From Rhodospirillaceae bacterium (GTDB lineage: Bacteria; Pseudomonadota; Alphaproteobacteria; TMED109; TMED131), in assembly GCA_902547175.1 (NCBI GenBank), contig CACCMS010000001.1, positions 58,345-122,344 on the forward strand: a DNA stretch of 64,000 bases. Direction: 5' to 3'. Position numbers and translations under genes: made by a program. Every line of letters begins with the position of its first letter. Position 1 is the first letter of the stretch. Shown here piece by piece: positions 46,897 through 57,723 of this stretch. The notes under the pieces are model-generated. The model had not been told where the DNA came from, did not search any database, and saw only the letters and a list, made by a program, of their open reading frames with translations.

Positions 46897-48762
46897 ATGA
46901 TAAAAAAAATTGGAACGTCTATAAAAAATATAAGTAGTAAAATCCTTATAGCATTAATTGCCTTAAGTTTTGCTGTCTGGGGTATAGGAGATATATTTAC
47001 TGGAAATTCTAATCCTACCATTGCAACAGTTGGAAAGTCTAAAATAAAATTAAATGATTTTAATTTAGAATATCAAGCCATAATAGAAAATCTTAGGCGT
47101 AGCTCAGTAGAGCCAGTATCAGAAGAAATTATAAAAACACTTGGTATACATAATTCAGTTCTAAATAATATGATAAATAACGAGTATATTAATTTGATTT
47201 CAAAAGATTTAGGTATTTCATCATCTGAAAATTTTCTGAGAAGTTCCATTTTGAAAAATAAAAACTTTCATGATCAACTGGGTGTTTTTAATCAAGACTA
47301 CTTTAATTATTTTCTTAATAGAAATAATATTTCTGAGAAAGAACTGATTGTTATTAGTGAAAAGGCATTAATTAATGACATTTTTTTAAAAACTATAAAC
47401 AGCTCTGAAGGAACCTCCAAGGTTATAGCCAACAATATCAAGAAGAAAAAAGATTTAGCAAGAAAAGCTGAGGTTTATGAAATTGATACTACTTCTATGA
47501 TTATAAAGGAAAAAATCACTGATGCTGAAATAATTAAACACTACAATGAAATAAAATCAAGTTTGTTAATTCCTGAAAAAAGAGATTTAAATATTATATC
47601 TATAAAAAACACAGATATAGATAATAATATTGATATAGATGCTGATGAATTATTACAAATCTATAACACTAATATAGACTTTTATAAAACGCCAGAAAAG
47701 AGAAAAATATTACAATTTATATTTAATGATGAATTAAAAGCTAAAGATTTTTTAAAAAATACTAAAGATTTAAATGACATTAATAATTATATTAAAAAAA
47801 ATAATATCAACAGTGCTGATGTAGATTTAGGTTTTTTTGCAAAAGATGAACTAGACTCCGATATAAGTGATATAAGCTTTAATTTAAAAGAAAATACTTT
47901 CTCTAATATAATAAAATCTTCATTTGGTTGGAAAGTTATTTATATAGAAAATATTAAGTCTGAAAATAATATAAGTTTTGAACAAGTTAAGAATGATATT
48001 AAAAATGAATTAACCTCCAATATCTTAAATGAACGAGTATATGAAAAAGCAAATTCATTTTATGAGAAATTTCTAGAAAGTGATAACTTAGAAGCATCAC
48101 TCAAATATGTAAATTTAAATAAAAAAAGCATAAAAGAAGTGGAGATAAATACTATTAAAAATTTAAATATAGAAGACAATATTTTATCTGAAGAAGAACT
48201 AGCTAAAATTATTTTTAACCTGAATGTAAATGGGCTTTCTGACCCATTAGAAAGTAAAAATAATAATTTATTTTTTATACATCTAGAAAAAATTAGTAAG
48301 TCTGTTCCCAAAAGCTTTGATGTAGCTAAAAAAGAAGTTATAGATAGTCTTTACAATAAGAAAAAAAATGAACAATCTAAGATAATCGCTGATAAAATCT
48401 ATAATGAAATAATTAATGAAAAACAAACTAAACAAGTTTATTTTACCTCAAGCAAAACTAATTGGATTACTAACGATAATAGAATTAATGATACCCTGGA
48501 CCCTAAGATTAAAAATATCATATTTAAAACTAAATTAAATTCATTTTCCAAAATTAATCAGTTAGAAGAGTTTAAATATGTTTTTGTAAAACCTACTTTG
48601 CAATCAGAAAAACATTTAGCTATAGAAAAAAGTACTAAAATTGACAATATTTTAACAAATATTGATAGCAATATTAAAAATGATATTATAAATGCAATTC
48701 TTATTGATATTAAAACTGAGAAAAAAAGCTCTGTAAATCAAAATTTTATAAATTCTTTTTAA
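46897..48762 (+). CDS. ppiD: PpiD-like membrane-anchored peptidyl-prolyl isomerase
   Basis: This 621-residue protein has an N-terminal membrane anchor (residues 15-35, ALIALSFAVWGIGDIF) followed by a SurA-like chaperone domain, a parvulin-type PPIase region (about 265-350, with VDLGFFAKDEL and SSFGWKVIYIENI) and a C-terminal helical domain. PpiD helps secreted proteins fold at the exit of SecYEG. The alphaproteobacterial order tpiA / ppiD-trpE-trpG is conserved. It ends two bases before trpE. Confidence 0.88.
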   Translation: MIKKIGTSIKNISSKILIALIALSFAVWGIGDIFTGNSNPTIATVGKSKIKLNDFNLEYQAIIENLRRSSVEPVSEEIIKTLGIHNSVLNNMINNEYINLISKDLGISSSENFLRSSILKNKNFHDQLGVFNQDYFNYFLNRNNISEKELIVISEKALINDIFLKTINSSEGTSKVIANNIKKKKDLARKAEVYEIDTTSMIIKEKITDAEIIKHYNEIKSSLLIPEKRDLNIISIKNTDIDNNIDIDADELLQIYNTNIDFYKTPEKRKILQFIFNDELKAKDFLKNTKDLNDINNYIKKNNINSADVDLGFFAKDELDSDISDISFNLKENTFSNIIKSSFGWKVIYIENIKSENNISFEQVKNDIKNELTSNILNERVYEKANSFYEKFLESDNLEASLKYVNLNKKSIKEVEINTIKNLNIEDNILSEEELAKIIFNLNVNGLSDPLESKNNNLFFIHLEKISKSVPKSFDVAKKEVIDSLYNKKKNEQSKIIADKIYNEIINEKQTKQVYFTSSKTNWITNDNRINDTLDPKIKNIIFKTKLNSFSKINQLEEFKYVFVKPTLQSEKHLAIEKSTKIDNILTNIDSNIKNDIINAILIDIKTEKKSSVNQNFINSF

Positions 48763-48763
48763 T

Positions 48764-50266
48764 ATGGCAATCATATATCCAAAGAAAAGCGAGTTTTTGA
48801 GAAAGACTAAAAAACAAAATAACCAACTGCTTTGGACAACATTAAAATCTGATTTAGATACTCCAGTCTCAACATATCTAAAACTATGTAATAAAAAAAC
48901 TAATAGTTTTCTATTAGAATCAGTACAGGATGGAACTTATAGAGGAAGATATTCAATAATAGGTTTTAATCCTGACATTATATGGAAATGTAAAAATGGA
49001 ATTGCTTATAGAAAAATTTTAAAAAAAAATATTGGTAAATTTATTAAAGAGAAACTCAGCCCTTTAAAGAGTTTGCAAGATTTAATCAATTCATCTAAAA
49101 TTAAATTGCCTGCTCATTTACCTCCAATGTCAGCAGGATTAATAGGGTATTTAGGTTATGAGATTATTGAACAATATGAAACATTACCTCATAGAAAAAA
49201 AAATAGTATCAATGTTCCTGATGGTTTCTTCATCAGACCTAAAACTCTTGCTATCTTTGATGATATTAAAAATGAAATTACTTTAATTCATACATATTGG
49301 TATCAGAAAAATCAGAATTATGAGAAAGATTATGAATTAATAGTTTATAATTTAAAAAAATTAATAAATATAATAAATTCTCCTTTAAAATATAAAAGAA
49401 AAAAACCTATTAACAAATTTGTTAAACCTAAATCTAATATCAAAAAAAATACATTTTTAACAATGGTAAAAAAAGCAAAAAAATATATATATGAAGGTGA
49501 TATATTTCAAGTAGTTTTATCTCAAAGATTTAAATCAAAGTTTTTGCTTTCACCTTTTGAACTTTATAGATCTCTTAGAAGCCTAAATCCTTCTCCTTTT
49601 TTATTTTATTTTAATTTAGAAGAAAGCTTAAAGGAAAAATTTTCAATCATAGGCTCTAGCCCAGAAATACTAGTCAAATTAAAAGATAAACAAATTACTA
49701 TAAGACCTATTGCAGGCACCAGAAGGAGAGGAAAAGATCAAGATGAAGACCTAAAACTTAAAAAGAATTTATTGTCTGATCCAAAAGAAATTTCAGAACA
49801 TTTAATGCTTTTAGATTTAGGAAGAAATGATGTTGGAAAAATGGCTAAAGTAGGTTCAGTTAAAGTAACAGAAAAAATGAAAGTTGAATTATATAGTCAC
49901 GTGATGCACATTGTTTCTAACGTTGTGGGACTAGCTAAAAGTACAAAAAATTTAGTTGAAATTTTAATGTCTGGTTTTCCTGCTGGGACAGTATCTGGTG
50001 CTCCAAAAATTAGAGCAATGGAAATTATCAATGAATTAGAACCTGATTCAAGAGAAATATACGCTGGATGTGTAGGATATTTCTCTGCTAATGGAGATAT
50101 GGAAACTTGTATAACTTTAAGAACAGCTATAGTTAAAAATAATGAGATGTTTGTACAAGCTGGAGCAGGAATAGTTGCTGATAGTGTTCCAGAAAAAGAA
50201 TATTTAGAAACTATAAATAAATCTGCAGCATTATTTAAAGCAGCAGAAATGTCGTATAATGGTTAA
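48764..50266 (+). CDS. trpE: Anthranilate synthase component I
   Basis: This 500-residue enzyme converts chorismate to anthranilate. The N-terminal feedback-binding LLESVQDGTYRGRYS, and the chorismate-binding DIFQVVLSQRF, IAGTRRRGKD, LLDLGRNDVGK and AGAGIVADSVPEKEYLET segments identify TrpE. No leader peptide with Trp codons is visible ahead of it, because ppiD abuts it, so classical attenuation is unlikely. Confidence 0.96.
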   Translation: MAIIYPKKSEFLRKTKKQNNQLLWTTLKSDLDTPVSTYLKLCNKKTNSFLLESVQDGTYRGRYSIIGFNPDIIWKCKNGIAYRKILKKNIGKFIKEKLSPLKSLQDLINSSKIKLPAHLPPMSAGLIGYLGYEIIEQYETLPHRKKNSINVPDGFFIRPKTLAIFDDIKNEITLIHTYWYQKNQNYEKDYELIVYNLKKLINIINSPLKYKRKKPINKFVKPKSNIKKNTFLTMVKKAKKYIYEGDIFQVVLSQRFKSKFLLSPFELYRSLRSLNPSPFLFYFNLEESLKEKFSIIGSSPEILVKLKDKQITIRPIAGTRRRGKDQDEDLKLKKNLLSDPKEISEHLMLLDLGRNDVGKMAKVGSVKVTEKMKVELYSHVMHIVSNVVGLAKSTKNLVEILMSGFPAGTVSGAPKIRAMEIINELEPDSREIYAGCVGYFSANGDMETCITLRTAIVKNNEMFVQAGAGIVADSVPEKEYLETINKSAALFKAAEMSYNG

Positions 50267-50268
50267 CT

Positions 50269-50847
50269 ATGCTTTTACTTCTTGATAATTATGATAGCTT
50301 TACATGGAATGTTTACCATTTTTTAAAATCTTTTAAAGTAAAAGTGCAGGTAGTTAGAAATAATAAAATAAAAGCAGATGATTATAATAAATTTGAAAAA
50401 TATAAAGGTATAGTATTTTCACCTGGTCCAGGTAAGCCTGAAAATGCAGGTGAAATGATGAATATCATAGTTAAGTATAAAGATAAGATACCAATGTTAG
50501 GTATTTGCTTAGGTCATCAGGCAATAGGTGCTAGTTTTGGCGCTAAAATAGTAAAAATGAAAAAAGTCATGCATGGTAAAACAGATAATATAACTATATT
50601 AAAAAATAGTAATATTATTAAACATATACCTAATAACTTTATAGCTACTAGATATCATTCTTTAGAAATATCTAGTAAAAATTTACCAAAAGAAATAGAA
50701 GTTTTAGCTGAAAATAATGAAAAAAGCATTATGGCCATAAAAGTTAAAAATAAAAAGATATATGGGTTACAATTTCACCCTGAAAGTATTGCAACCTCTA
50801 ACGGTGAGCTTTTTTTTAAAAACTTCATAAAAATATGTTACAAATAA
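50269..50847 (+). CDS. trpG: Anthranilate synthase component II (glutamine amidotransferase)
   Basis: This 192-residue class I amidotransferase supplies ammonia to TrpE. LLDNYDSFTWNV, SPGPGKPENAG, the catalytic Cys in GICLGHQAIG and the catalytic FHPES are intact. It follows trpE by two bases. In many bacteria the same protein also serves p-aminobenzoate synthesis. Confidence 0.96.
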   Translation: MLLLLDNYDSFTWNVYHFLKSFKVKVQVVRNNKIKADDYNKFEKYKGIVFSPGPGKPENAGEMMNIIVKYKDKIPMLGICLGHQAIGASFGAKIVKMKKVMHGKTDNITILKNSNIIKHIPNNFIATRYHSLEISSKNLPKEIEVLAENNEKSIMAIKVKNKKIYGLQFHPESIATSNGELFFKNFIKICYK

Positions 50848-50855
50848 AATAAAAT

Positions 50856-51869
50856 ATGAATTTTAATCAATATTTTCAAAAAATTTTTGATAAAAGAAAC
50901 CTTTTAAAAGAGGAAGCTGAAGATGCTTTTAATTTAATAATGTCAGCTAAGGTATCTAATATAGAAATTTCAAGTTTTTTAGTAGCTTTATCATTAAAAG
51001 GTATTGTCCATAATGAACTAGTATCTGCAGTAAAGGTATTAAGGGCTAAGTGTATTAAAATTAAAACCAAAGGAACAATAGTAGATACATGTGGTACTGG
51101 GGGAGATCAAAAAAATACTTTAAACATATCAACTGCAACAGCTATTTTAGCAGCTGCTTGTGGAGTTAAAGTTGCAAAACATGGTAATAAATCAGTATCA
51201 TCAAATTCTGGCTCTTCAGACGTCTTAGAAAAACTAGGAGTAAATATTAATGCCTCTAAAAATAAAGTGGAAAAGTGTTTAGAAAGTTCAAAGTTATGTT
51301 TCTTAATGGCTCCTCTTTATCATAGGGCAATGAAAAATGTAGCTGAAGTAAGATCAAAATTGAAGATACCCACCATATTTAACATATTAGGACCGCTACT
51401 TAATCCAGCTAATGCTAATATACAATTAATAGGAGTTTATTCATATGAATGGATGTTACCAATAGCTAAGTGCTTAAAGGATTTAAAAATAAGAAAGGCA
51501 TGGGTAGTTCATGGACAAGATGGACTAGATGAAATAACAACGACTACTAAAACTGACGTGATAGAAGTAAATAATAATAAAATTAAAAGATTTACCATAG
51601 ATCCTACAAAACTTAAACTTAGAAAATCGAAACTATCTTATTTGAAGGGGAAAGACTCATCATATAATGCTAAACAAATATATGATTTATTTTCAGGAAA
51701 CTTAACAAATATATATTATAAAGAAATTATATTATTAAATACTGCAGCTATTTTAGTATTAACTAATAAATGTAAAAATTTAAAACAAGGTATGGAAATA
51801 GCTGAAAAAAATATAATTAACGGGAGTGCACTAAAGAAATTAAATTTATTAAGAAAGTTAACTAACTAA
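50856..51869 (+). CDS. trpD: Anthranilate phosphoribosyltransferase
   Basis: This 337-residue enzyme transfers phosphoribose to anthranilate. The PRPP-binding DTCGTGGDQKNTLNIST and KHGNKSVSSNSGSSDVLEKLG motifs, and NILGPLLNPA, are diagnostic. Its stop overlaps the trpC start by one base (TAATG), so the two are translationally coupled. Confidence 0.97.
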   Translation: MNFNQYFQKIFDKRNLLKEEAEDAFNLIMSAKVSNIEISSFLVALSLKGIVHNELVSAVKVLRAKCIKIKTKGTIVDTCGTGGDQKNTLNISTATAILAAACGVKVAKHGNKSVSSNSGSSDVLEKLGVNINASKNKVEKCLESSKLCFLMAPLYHRAMKNVAEVRSKLKIPTIFNILGPLLNPANANIQLIGVYSYEWMLPIAKCLKDLKIRKAWVVHGQDGLDEITTTTKTDVIEVNNNKIKRFTIDPTKLKLRKSKLSYLKGKDSSYNAKQIYDLFSGNLTNIYYKEIILLNTAAILVLTNKCKNLKQGMEIAEKNIINGSALKKLNLLRKLTN

Positions 51870-52678
51870 TGCAAGGTATATTAAAGGAAATTTATGATTA
51901 TAAAGTAGATTTAATCAACTATCTAAAAGGTAAAGAAAGTCAAAAATCATTAGAAAGTAAAATATTAAACTCCAAAAAGTCTAGAGGTTTTATTAATAAA
52001 ATTAATAATAATATTGATTCAAAAAAGCCCTCTATTATAGCTGAAATAAAAAAAGCTAGCCCCTCAAAAGGGATAATTAAAGAAAACTTTATACCAGAAC
52101 AGATTGCAAAAATATATCAATTAGGTAAAGCTAGTTGTATATCAGTATTAACTGATAGTAAATTTTTTCTCGGCTCCAATGATGATCTTATAAAAGTAAA
52201 AAATGTTACAGATATCCCTATATTAAGAAAAGACTTTATAGTCTCTGAATATCAAATTTATGAAAGTAAAATAATAGGTGCAGATTGTATTTTATTAATT
52301 TCAGAAATTTTATCTGAGAACCAGATTGATGAATATATTGATATAGCAAAAAATATTGATTTAGATGTACTTATAGAGGTTCATAGCGAAAAAAATTTTA
52401 TTAAATTTATTAATAAGAAAAAAGTATTATTAGGAGTTAATAACAGAAATCTGAAAAACATGGCTGTTGATATTAATCATGCACTAAAAGTGGTTAAAAA
52501 AAATAATAAAAATTATATTATATGTGAAAGTGGTATTAAATCTTTTGAACAATATCAAAATTTAATATCACAAGGATTTAAAAATTTCTTAATTGGGGAA
52601 TATTTTATGAAAAGCAAAGATACTAAAAAAGAATTATTAAAATTTACAAATGAACCGCTCAAGATTGAAAGATATTAA
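51869..52678 (+). CDS. trpC: Indole-3-glycerol phosphate synthase
   Basis: This 269-residue TIM barrel closes the indole ring. IAEIKKASPSKGII, SVLTDSKFFLGS, LRKDFIVSEYQI, GVNNRNL and CESGIKS are the conserved substrate-binding segments. trpF, trpB and trpA are not in the window and must be elsewhere, a common split in alphaproteobacteria. Confidence 0.97.
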   Translation: MQGILKEIYDYKVDLINYLKGKESQKSLESKILNSKKSRGFINKINNNIDSKKPSIIAEIKKASPSKGIIKENFIPEQIAKIYQLGKASCISVLTDSKFFLGSNDDLIKVKNVTDIPILRKDFIVSEYQIYESKIIGADCILLISEILSENQIDEYIDIAKNIDLDVLIEVHSEKNFIKFINKKKVLLGVNNRNLKNMAVDINHALKVVKKNNKNYIICESGIKSFEQYQNLISQGFKNFLIGEYFMKSKDTKKELLKFTNEPLKIERY

Positions 52679-52680
52679 AA

Positions 52681-53154
52681 ATGCAATCATCGCACTTTGA
52701 CAAAAAAGGAGCTGCTAAAATGGTAGATATTTCAAAAAAAAAAATTACTACCAGAGTCGCAAGAGCTGAAGGTTATATTTATATGAATAGAGCCACATTA
52801 GAAATGATTGAAAAAGGATTACATAAAAAAGGAGATGTAATATCAATAGCCAGACTTGCTGGTATAATGGGAGCAAAAAAAACTAGTGATTTAATTCCAC
52901 TTTGTCATCCGTTGAGTATTGAAGGAATTAATATTGATTTTCAAATAAATAATGAATCTAATTCAATTAAGGTTTTAGTAAACTGCAAAACTACTAATAA
53001 AACAGGCATAGAGATAGAGGCTCTTACTGCTGTTTCTATATGCACTTTAACAATATATGATATGTGCAAGTCCGTAGATAGAGGAATGAAAATTGATAAT
53101 ATTTCTCTCACACATAAAAGTGGTGGTAAATCAGGAACGTATAATAAGAAATGA
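52681..53154 (+). CDS. moaC: Cyclic pyranopterin monophosphate synthase MoaC
   Basis: This 157-residue enzyme performs the second step of molybdopterin synthesis. MVDISKKKITTRVARAEG, the LIPLCHPL loop and EIEALTAVSICTLTIYDMCKS are family signatures. It lies two bases after trpC and overlaps moeA by four, preserving the trp-moaC-moeA-lexA order. Confidence 0.97.
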   Translation: MQSSHFDKKGAAKMVDISKKKITTRVARAEGYIYMNRATLEMIEKGLHKKGDVISIARLAGIMGAKKTSDLIPLCHPLSIEGINIDFQINNESNSIKVLVNCKTTNKTGIEIEALTAVSICTLTIYDMCKSVDRGMKIDNISLTHKSGGKSGTYNKK

Positions 53155-54350
53155 TTACAGTCAACCAAGCAGTATCGATTATAAAATCTTCTGTAGTACA
53201 ACTAAAAACCGAATATATTAATGTTGAAAATTCCTTTTACAGAATTTTAGCTGCTGATATCAAATCAAAAGCTGATAGCCCACCCTTTGACATGTCCTCT
53301 ATGGATGGCTACGCTGTTAAAATAGATAAAAACTTTAATCAAAATAAATTTAATGTTATTCATGAAATTTTTGCTGGTGATAATAAAAACTTTAAAGTTT
53401 TAGAGAGCCAAGCAATAAGAGTATTTACTGGTAGCAAAATGCCTTTAGGTGCCAACAGAGTTATTATACAAGAAAACTGCAAGATAACTAATAAATTAGA
53501 AATTACAGCTAAAATTAATAATAGCGATGAATTATATATTAGAAAAAAAGGACAAGATTTCAAAAAAGGTGCTCTTATTCTTAAAAGGAAACATCAAATT
53601 AATTCTAGAGATATAGGTTTACTTATCACTTCTGGAATTAAAAAAGTTTTAGTATTTAAAAAGCCTAGAATAGCGATAATAGCTACCGGAAACGAACTAA
53701 TAAATATTGATAAAAAAATTGGAAAAGGGCAAATTTATGCCTCTTCATTATACATGTTAAAAGAACTAGTTAATGGCTGCAACTCAAGCTGTAAAGTACT
53801 GAAAATAATTAAAGATAATGAAATATCTATTAAAAAAAATATTTCAAATCTTAAAAAAATGGATTTAGTAATTACTACTGGTGGGGTATCCGTAGGTAAA
53901 AAAGACTTAGTAAAAAAATGTTTAGAAGATTTAGGTATGAAAACTAAATTTTGGAAAGTCAAAGTAAAACCTGGAAAGCCTATTCTATTTGGTTTGTTAA
54001 ATAATATTCCAGTCTTTGGTTTACCTGGAAACCCAGTATCTAGTTATGTTTGTTTTATTATATTTGTGATGGAAGCTATTAAAAAATTAATACCATGTGA
54101 TATTAACTATATAAAAAAAAGTAAAGCTCATCCAGTTAACAAGTTTGTTAATGATAGCGAAAGAGAAACATATTTTAGGGGAAATTTTTTTACTAAAAAT
54201 AATAAGATATATGTAAATATTTTTAAAAACCAGGATAGTTCACTTATGAAAAATTTATCATTAGCCAATTGTTTAGTTAAAGTTCCAGCAAAAAAGATTG
54301 CTTTAAAAAGTGATTTTTTAGAGATATATAAGCTAAATAATGGACTTTAA
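53151..54350 (+). CDS. moeA: Molybdopterin molybdenumtransferase MoeA
   Basis: This 399-residue protein inserts molybdate into adenylylated molybdopterin. SPPFDMSSMDGYAVK, FTGSKMPLGANRVI, ATGNELIN, TTGGVSVGKKDLV and GLPGNPVSSYVCF are the expected motifs. With moaC it shows that the cell makes a molybdenum cofactor. It ends eight bases before the lexA promoter. Confidence 0.96.
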   Translation: MITVNQAVSIIKSSVVQLKTEYINVENSFYRILAADIKSKADSPPFDMSSMDGYAVKIDKNFNQNKFNVIHEIFAGDNKNFKVLESQAIRVFTGSKMPLGANRVIIQENCKITNKLEITAKINNSDELYIRKKGQDFKKGALILKRKHQINSRDIGLLITSGIKKVLVFKKPRIAIIATGNELINIDKKIGKGQIYASSLYMLKELVNGCNSSCKVLKIIKDNEISIKKNISNLKKMDLVITTGGVSVGKKDLVKKCLEDLGMKTKFWKVKVKPGKPILFGLLNNIPVFGLPGNPVSSYVCFIIFVMEAIKKLIPCDINYIKKSKAHPVNKFVNDSERETYFRGNFFTKNNKIYVNIFKNQDSSLMKNLSLANCLVKVPAKKIALKSDFLEIYKLNNGL

Positions 54351-54357
54351 TTTCAGC

Positions 54358-54392
54358 TTGACATAATTAAAGAACTAAAGTAGAACGTTTTT
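54358..54392 (+). promoter_or_regulatory. lexA promoter, leaderless
   Basis: A perfect TTGACA (54358-54363), a 17-base spacer and TAGAAC (54381-54386) are followed by exactly six bases (GTTTTT) and the lexA ATG at 54393. This puts +1 on the start codon. No Shine-Dalgarno sequence is present. The -10 and the downstream half of the spacer are covered by the SOS box. Confidence 0.75.
54372..54386. promoter_or_regulatory. LexA-binding SOS box
   Basis: GAAC (54372-54375), seven bases, GAAC (54383-54386) is the reverse complement form of the alphaproteobacterial SOS box GTTC-N7-GTTC. It overlaps the -10 element of lexA, so bound LexA would block its own promoter. Confidence 0.9.
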
Positions 54393-55037
54393 ATGTTGAC
54401 ATCTAAGCAATCTAAGTTACTAGACTATCTAAAAAATACATTAGAAGACAATAATATATCACCTTCTTTTGATGAAATGCGAAAATTTTTGGGTTTAAGT
54501 TCAAAGTCAGGAGTGCATAGATTAATAAGTTCTTTAGAAGAAAGAGGTTTTATTAAGAGATTACACAACAAAGCTAGAGCTATAAAAATAATTAAGGAAG
54601 AAGAATATGAAGTTCCTAGTCTACCTGAAACAAATTCAAATACTAATGGAAACAGTTATAAAATATTTATTTACGGATCTATATCTGCCGGTACTCCGTT
54701 AGAAGCCATACAAAATTCTGAAGGTCATTTAAATGTTCCTATTGATATGATAAAAAATAATAACCAGCATTATGCTTTAAAAGTATCAGGTGAATCAATG
54801 ATAAATGCTGGAATTTTAGATGGAGATATAGCTATTTTAGAAAAAACTAATGATGTTGTTAATGGAGACATAGTAGTTGCACTTATCGATGGTCAAGAAG
54901 CTACACTCAAAAGATTTAGAAAAAAAACTAATTCTATTGCACTTGAACCAGCGAATAAAAAGTTTGAAACTAGAATATTTGGTTTGGGAAGAGTCCTCAT
55001 ACAAGGAAAACTAGTAGGCTTAATTAGAAACTACTAA
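54393..55037 (+). CDS. lexA: SOS repressor LexA
   Basis: This 214-residue repressor has an N-terminal winged helix (about 1-70, PSFDEMRKFLGLSSKSGVHR), a self-cleavage site Ala99-Gly100 (SISAGTP) and a S24-type protease domain with Ser135 (SGESM) and Lys173 (TLKRF). RecA filaments trigger its cleavage after DNA damage. The start follows directly on the -10 element, and the family N-terminus matches exactly. Confidence 0.97.
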   Translation: MLTSKQSKLLDYLKNTLEDNNISPSFDEMRKFLGLSSKSGVHRLISSLEERGFIKRLHNKARAIKIIKEEEYEVPSLPETNSNTNGNSYKIFIYGSISAGTPLEAIQNSEGHLNVPIDMIKNNNQHYALKVSGESMINAGILDGDIAILEKTNDVVNGDIVVALIDGQEATLKRFRKKTNSIALEPANKKFETRIFGLGRVLIQGKLVGLIRNY

Positions 55038-55070
55038 TCTTAAAAATAATTAAAAGCATTAAAGTTTGAT

Positions 55071-56438
55071 ATGACAGTAATAACAAGATTTGCACCATCA
55101 CCTACTGGATCACTACATCTTGGAGGAGCTAGAACTGCTTTATTTAATTGGTTATATGCAAAAAATCAAGGTGGCAAGTTTTTACTTAGAATCGAAGACA
55201 CGGACCTTTTAAGATCAAAAAATGAGCATAAAGAACAAATTTGTGATTCTTTACGGTGGTTAAATCTAAACTGGGACGGTGATATTGTTTATCAAAGTAA
55301 AAATCTTTCTGAGCATGTTAATATAGCAAATTTACTCTTAGATAAAGGCCTAGCATACAAATGTTATTGTAGTGTTGAGGATTTAAAAAAAGAAAAAGAA
55401 GCAGCCTTAAAAAAAAAGATACCATACAAATATAGTGGAAAATGCAGAAACATTAAAGAACCACTTAGTGATAAGTTTGTTTTAAGAATAAAAGTACCAG
55501 ATACAGGGTTATTAAAATTACAGGATAGAATTCAAGGTTCAGTTGCCGTTGATTATAATAATATAGAAGACTTTATTATATTAAGATCTGATAATACTCC
55601 TACATATATGCTTGCTGTAGTAGTTGATGACTATGCTATGAATATTAGCGACATAATTAGAGGAGATGATCACCTAACAAATACATTTAAGCAGATTATA
55701 ATATATAATGCTTTGGAGTGGAAAGTTCCCAAATTTTCTCATATTCCATTAATTTATGGTTCAGATGGATCTAAACTTTCAAAGAGACATGGTGCTCAAA
55801 GCGTTTTAGAATACAGAAAAGAGAGATTTATGCCAGAAGCCTTGAATAATTACTTGCTTAGGCTTGGTTGGGGACATAAAGACAAAGAGTTTTTTTCAAT
55901 TGATGAAGCAATTAACCTTTTTAATATTGAAGGCATAGGAAAATCGCCATCAAAATTTGATAAAATTAAATTAGAAAGTGTCAACACATATTACTTTAAA
56001 AGGTTAAAAAGTGAGCAAATTTTAAAGATATTATCACCTAAACATAAACAAAATGAATCTAAAGAAATACTTGCTTTAATTGATTTATTTAAGAGTAGAG
56101 CAGAAAACATTAATGATATTGAAGATGGTATTTCATATATGCAAAGTGATGATATTGATAGATATTCGGATGATGCCTTAAAAATAATAAACTCAGCAGA
56201 TAAAAAAATAATACTAGATACCATAAATGAGTTAGAAAAAATTAGTCTTTGGCAAGCTGTAAGTATTGAAGAGACAATAAAAAGTGAAATCAAAAAACAT
56301 AATCTTAAAATGTTTGATATAGCTGCACCAATCAGAGCATCAATTACTGGTAAAACTTTCTCGCCAAGTATTTTTTTAGTACTAGAAAAATTAGGAAAAA
56401 AAGTTAGTATAGAAAGACTAAAAAAAAATTTTTATTGA
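55071..56438 (+). CDS. gltX: Glutamyl-tRNA synthetase
   Basis: This 455-residue class I synthetase has the HIGH-like [12 protein letters not shown] at residue 17, LRIEDTD, and the KMSKS-like KLSKRHG near 235. Alphaproteobacteria often have two paralogues, one of which charges tRNA-Gln for the amidotransferase route; sequence reading alone does not tell which this is. It lies between lexA and gltA as in relatives. Confidence 0.96.
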   Translation: MTVITRFAPSPTGSLHLGGARTALFNWLYAKNQGGKFLLRIEDTDLLRSKNEHKEQICDSLRWLNLNWDGDIVYQSKNLSEHVNIANLLLDKGLAYKCYCSVEDLKKEKEAALKKKIPYKYSGKCRNIKEPLSDKFVLRIKVPDTGLLKLQDRIQGSVAVDYNNIEDFIILRSDNTPTYMLAVVVDDYAMNISDIIRGDDHLTNTFKQIIIYNALEWKVPKFSHIPLIYGSDGSKLSKRHGAQSVLEYRKERFMPEALNNYLLRLGWGHKDKEFFSIDEAINLFNIEGIGKSPSKFDKIKLESVNTYYFKRLKSEQILKILSPKHKQNESKEILALIDLFKSRAENINDIEDGISYMQSDDIDRYSDDALKIINSADKKIILDTINELEKISLWQAVSIEETIKSEIKKHNLKMFDIAAPIRASITGKTFSPSIFLVLEKLGKKVSIERLKKNFY

Positions 56439-56442
56439 TATA

Positions 56443-57723
56443 ATGACTAATAAAAAAATAGCTACATTAAACTTACCAGATGGAAAAGTTATTGAACTGC
56501 CAGTAATGTCGGGGTCGTTAGGTCCCGATGTAATAGATATAACTTCTTTATATAAGCAGGCAGATATGTTTACATTTGATCCAGGGTTCACTTCAACTGG
56601 CAGTTGTAAATCAGATATAACCTTTATAGATGGTGATCAAGGTATATTACTTCATAGAGGTTATAAAATTGAAGATTTAGCGGAAAAATCGTCTTTTTTA
56701 GAAACATCCTATTTATTAATGTATGGAGAGCTGCCTACAAAAGAAAAAAAGTTGGAGTTTGTCAACTCTATTACCATGCATACCATGCTGAATGAACAAA
56801 TTTCTAATTTTTATAGAGGTTTTAAAGATAATGCTCATCCTATGGCTATATTATGTGGTGTTGTTGGTGCAATGGCTGCTTTTTACCATGATAGTACAGA
56901 TATTAATAATGCTGATGAAAGAAAGATAGCTTCATATAGATTAATTGCAAAAATGCCAACTATAGCTGCAATGGCGTATAAATTTTCTATAGGACAACCA
57001 TTTGTATACCCTAACAACAGTCTTAATTATTCAGAAAACTTTTTAAATATGGTTTTTTCTGTACCTGCTGAAAAATATGAAATTAATCCTATATTTGCTG
57101 ATGCTTTAGATAAAATATTGATATTGCATGCTGACCATGAACAAAATGCCTCTACTTCAACAGTAAGGTTAGCTGGGTCTTCTGGTGCTAACCCATTTGC
57201 TTGTATTGCTGCTGGCATAGCTTCATTATGGGGGCCTGCTCACGGAGGAGCTAATGAAGCAGTGATTAAAATGTTAAATGAGATTGAAAGCATTGAGAAT
57301 ATTAAAAAATTTATAGATAAAGCAAAAGATAGAAATGATACTTTTAGGCTTATGGGATTTGGTCACAGAGTTTATAAAAACTATGACCCTAGAGCAAGAG
57401 TGTTGCAAAAAATAGCAGAAAAAGTGCTTAAAGAAAAGCATTTATTAGATAATAAACTTTTTGATTTAGCCAAAGAATTGGAATATCTAGCTGTAAATGA
57501 TGACTACTTTAAAGAAAAAAAACTATATCCAAACGTTGATTTTTATTCAGGTATCATATTAAAAGCTATAGGGTTTCCAGTATCACTTTTTACAGTAATA
57601 TTTGCAGTAGCTAGAACAGTAGGTTGGATTTCCCATTGGAATGAGATGATCTCTGATCAAAATTCAAAAATAGGTCGTCCAAGACAGCTTTACACTGGTA
57701 AGCCACAAAGAGAGTTTTCATAA
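56443..57723 (+). CDS. gltA: Citrate synthase
   Basis: This 426-residue enzyme begins the TCA cycle. It is the type II, NADH-regulated length class, with [13 protein letters not shown], the catalytic His in [12 protein letters not shown] and [10 protein letters not shown], and [14 protein letters not shown]. Its TAA stop overlaps a candidate ATA start of the next gene (TAATA), mirroring TAATG junctions elsewhere. Confidence 0.97.
   Translation: MTNKKIATLNLPDGKVIELPVMSGSLGPDVIDITSLYKQADMFTFDPGFTSTGSCKSDITFIDGDQGILLHRGYKIEDLAEKSSFLETSYLLMYGELPTKEKKLEFVNSITMHTMLNEQISNFYRGFKDNAHPMAILCGVVGAMAAFYHDSTDINNADERKIASYRLIAKMPTIAAMAYKFSIGQPFVYPNNSLNYSENFLNMVFSVPAEKYEINPIFADALDKILILHADHEQNASTSTVRLAGSSGANPFACIAAGIASLWGPAHGGANEAVIKMLNEIESIENIKKFIDKAKDRNDTFRLMGFGHRVYKNYDPRARVLQKIAEKVLKEKHLLDNKLFDLAKELEYLAVNDDYFKEKKLYPNVDFYSGIILKAIGFPVSLFTVIFAVARTVGWISHWNEMISDQNSKIGRPRQLYTGKPQREFS

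Noticed and set aside
48740..48780. Trp leader peptide or attenuator ahead of trpE
   Set aside because: ppiD abuts trpE with one base between; no Trp-rich leader or hairpin pair is present.
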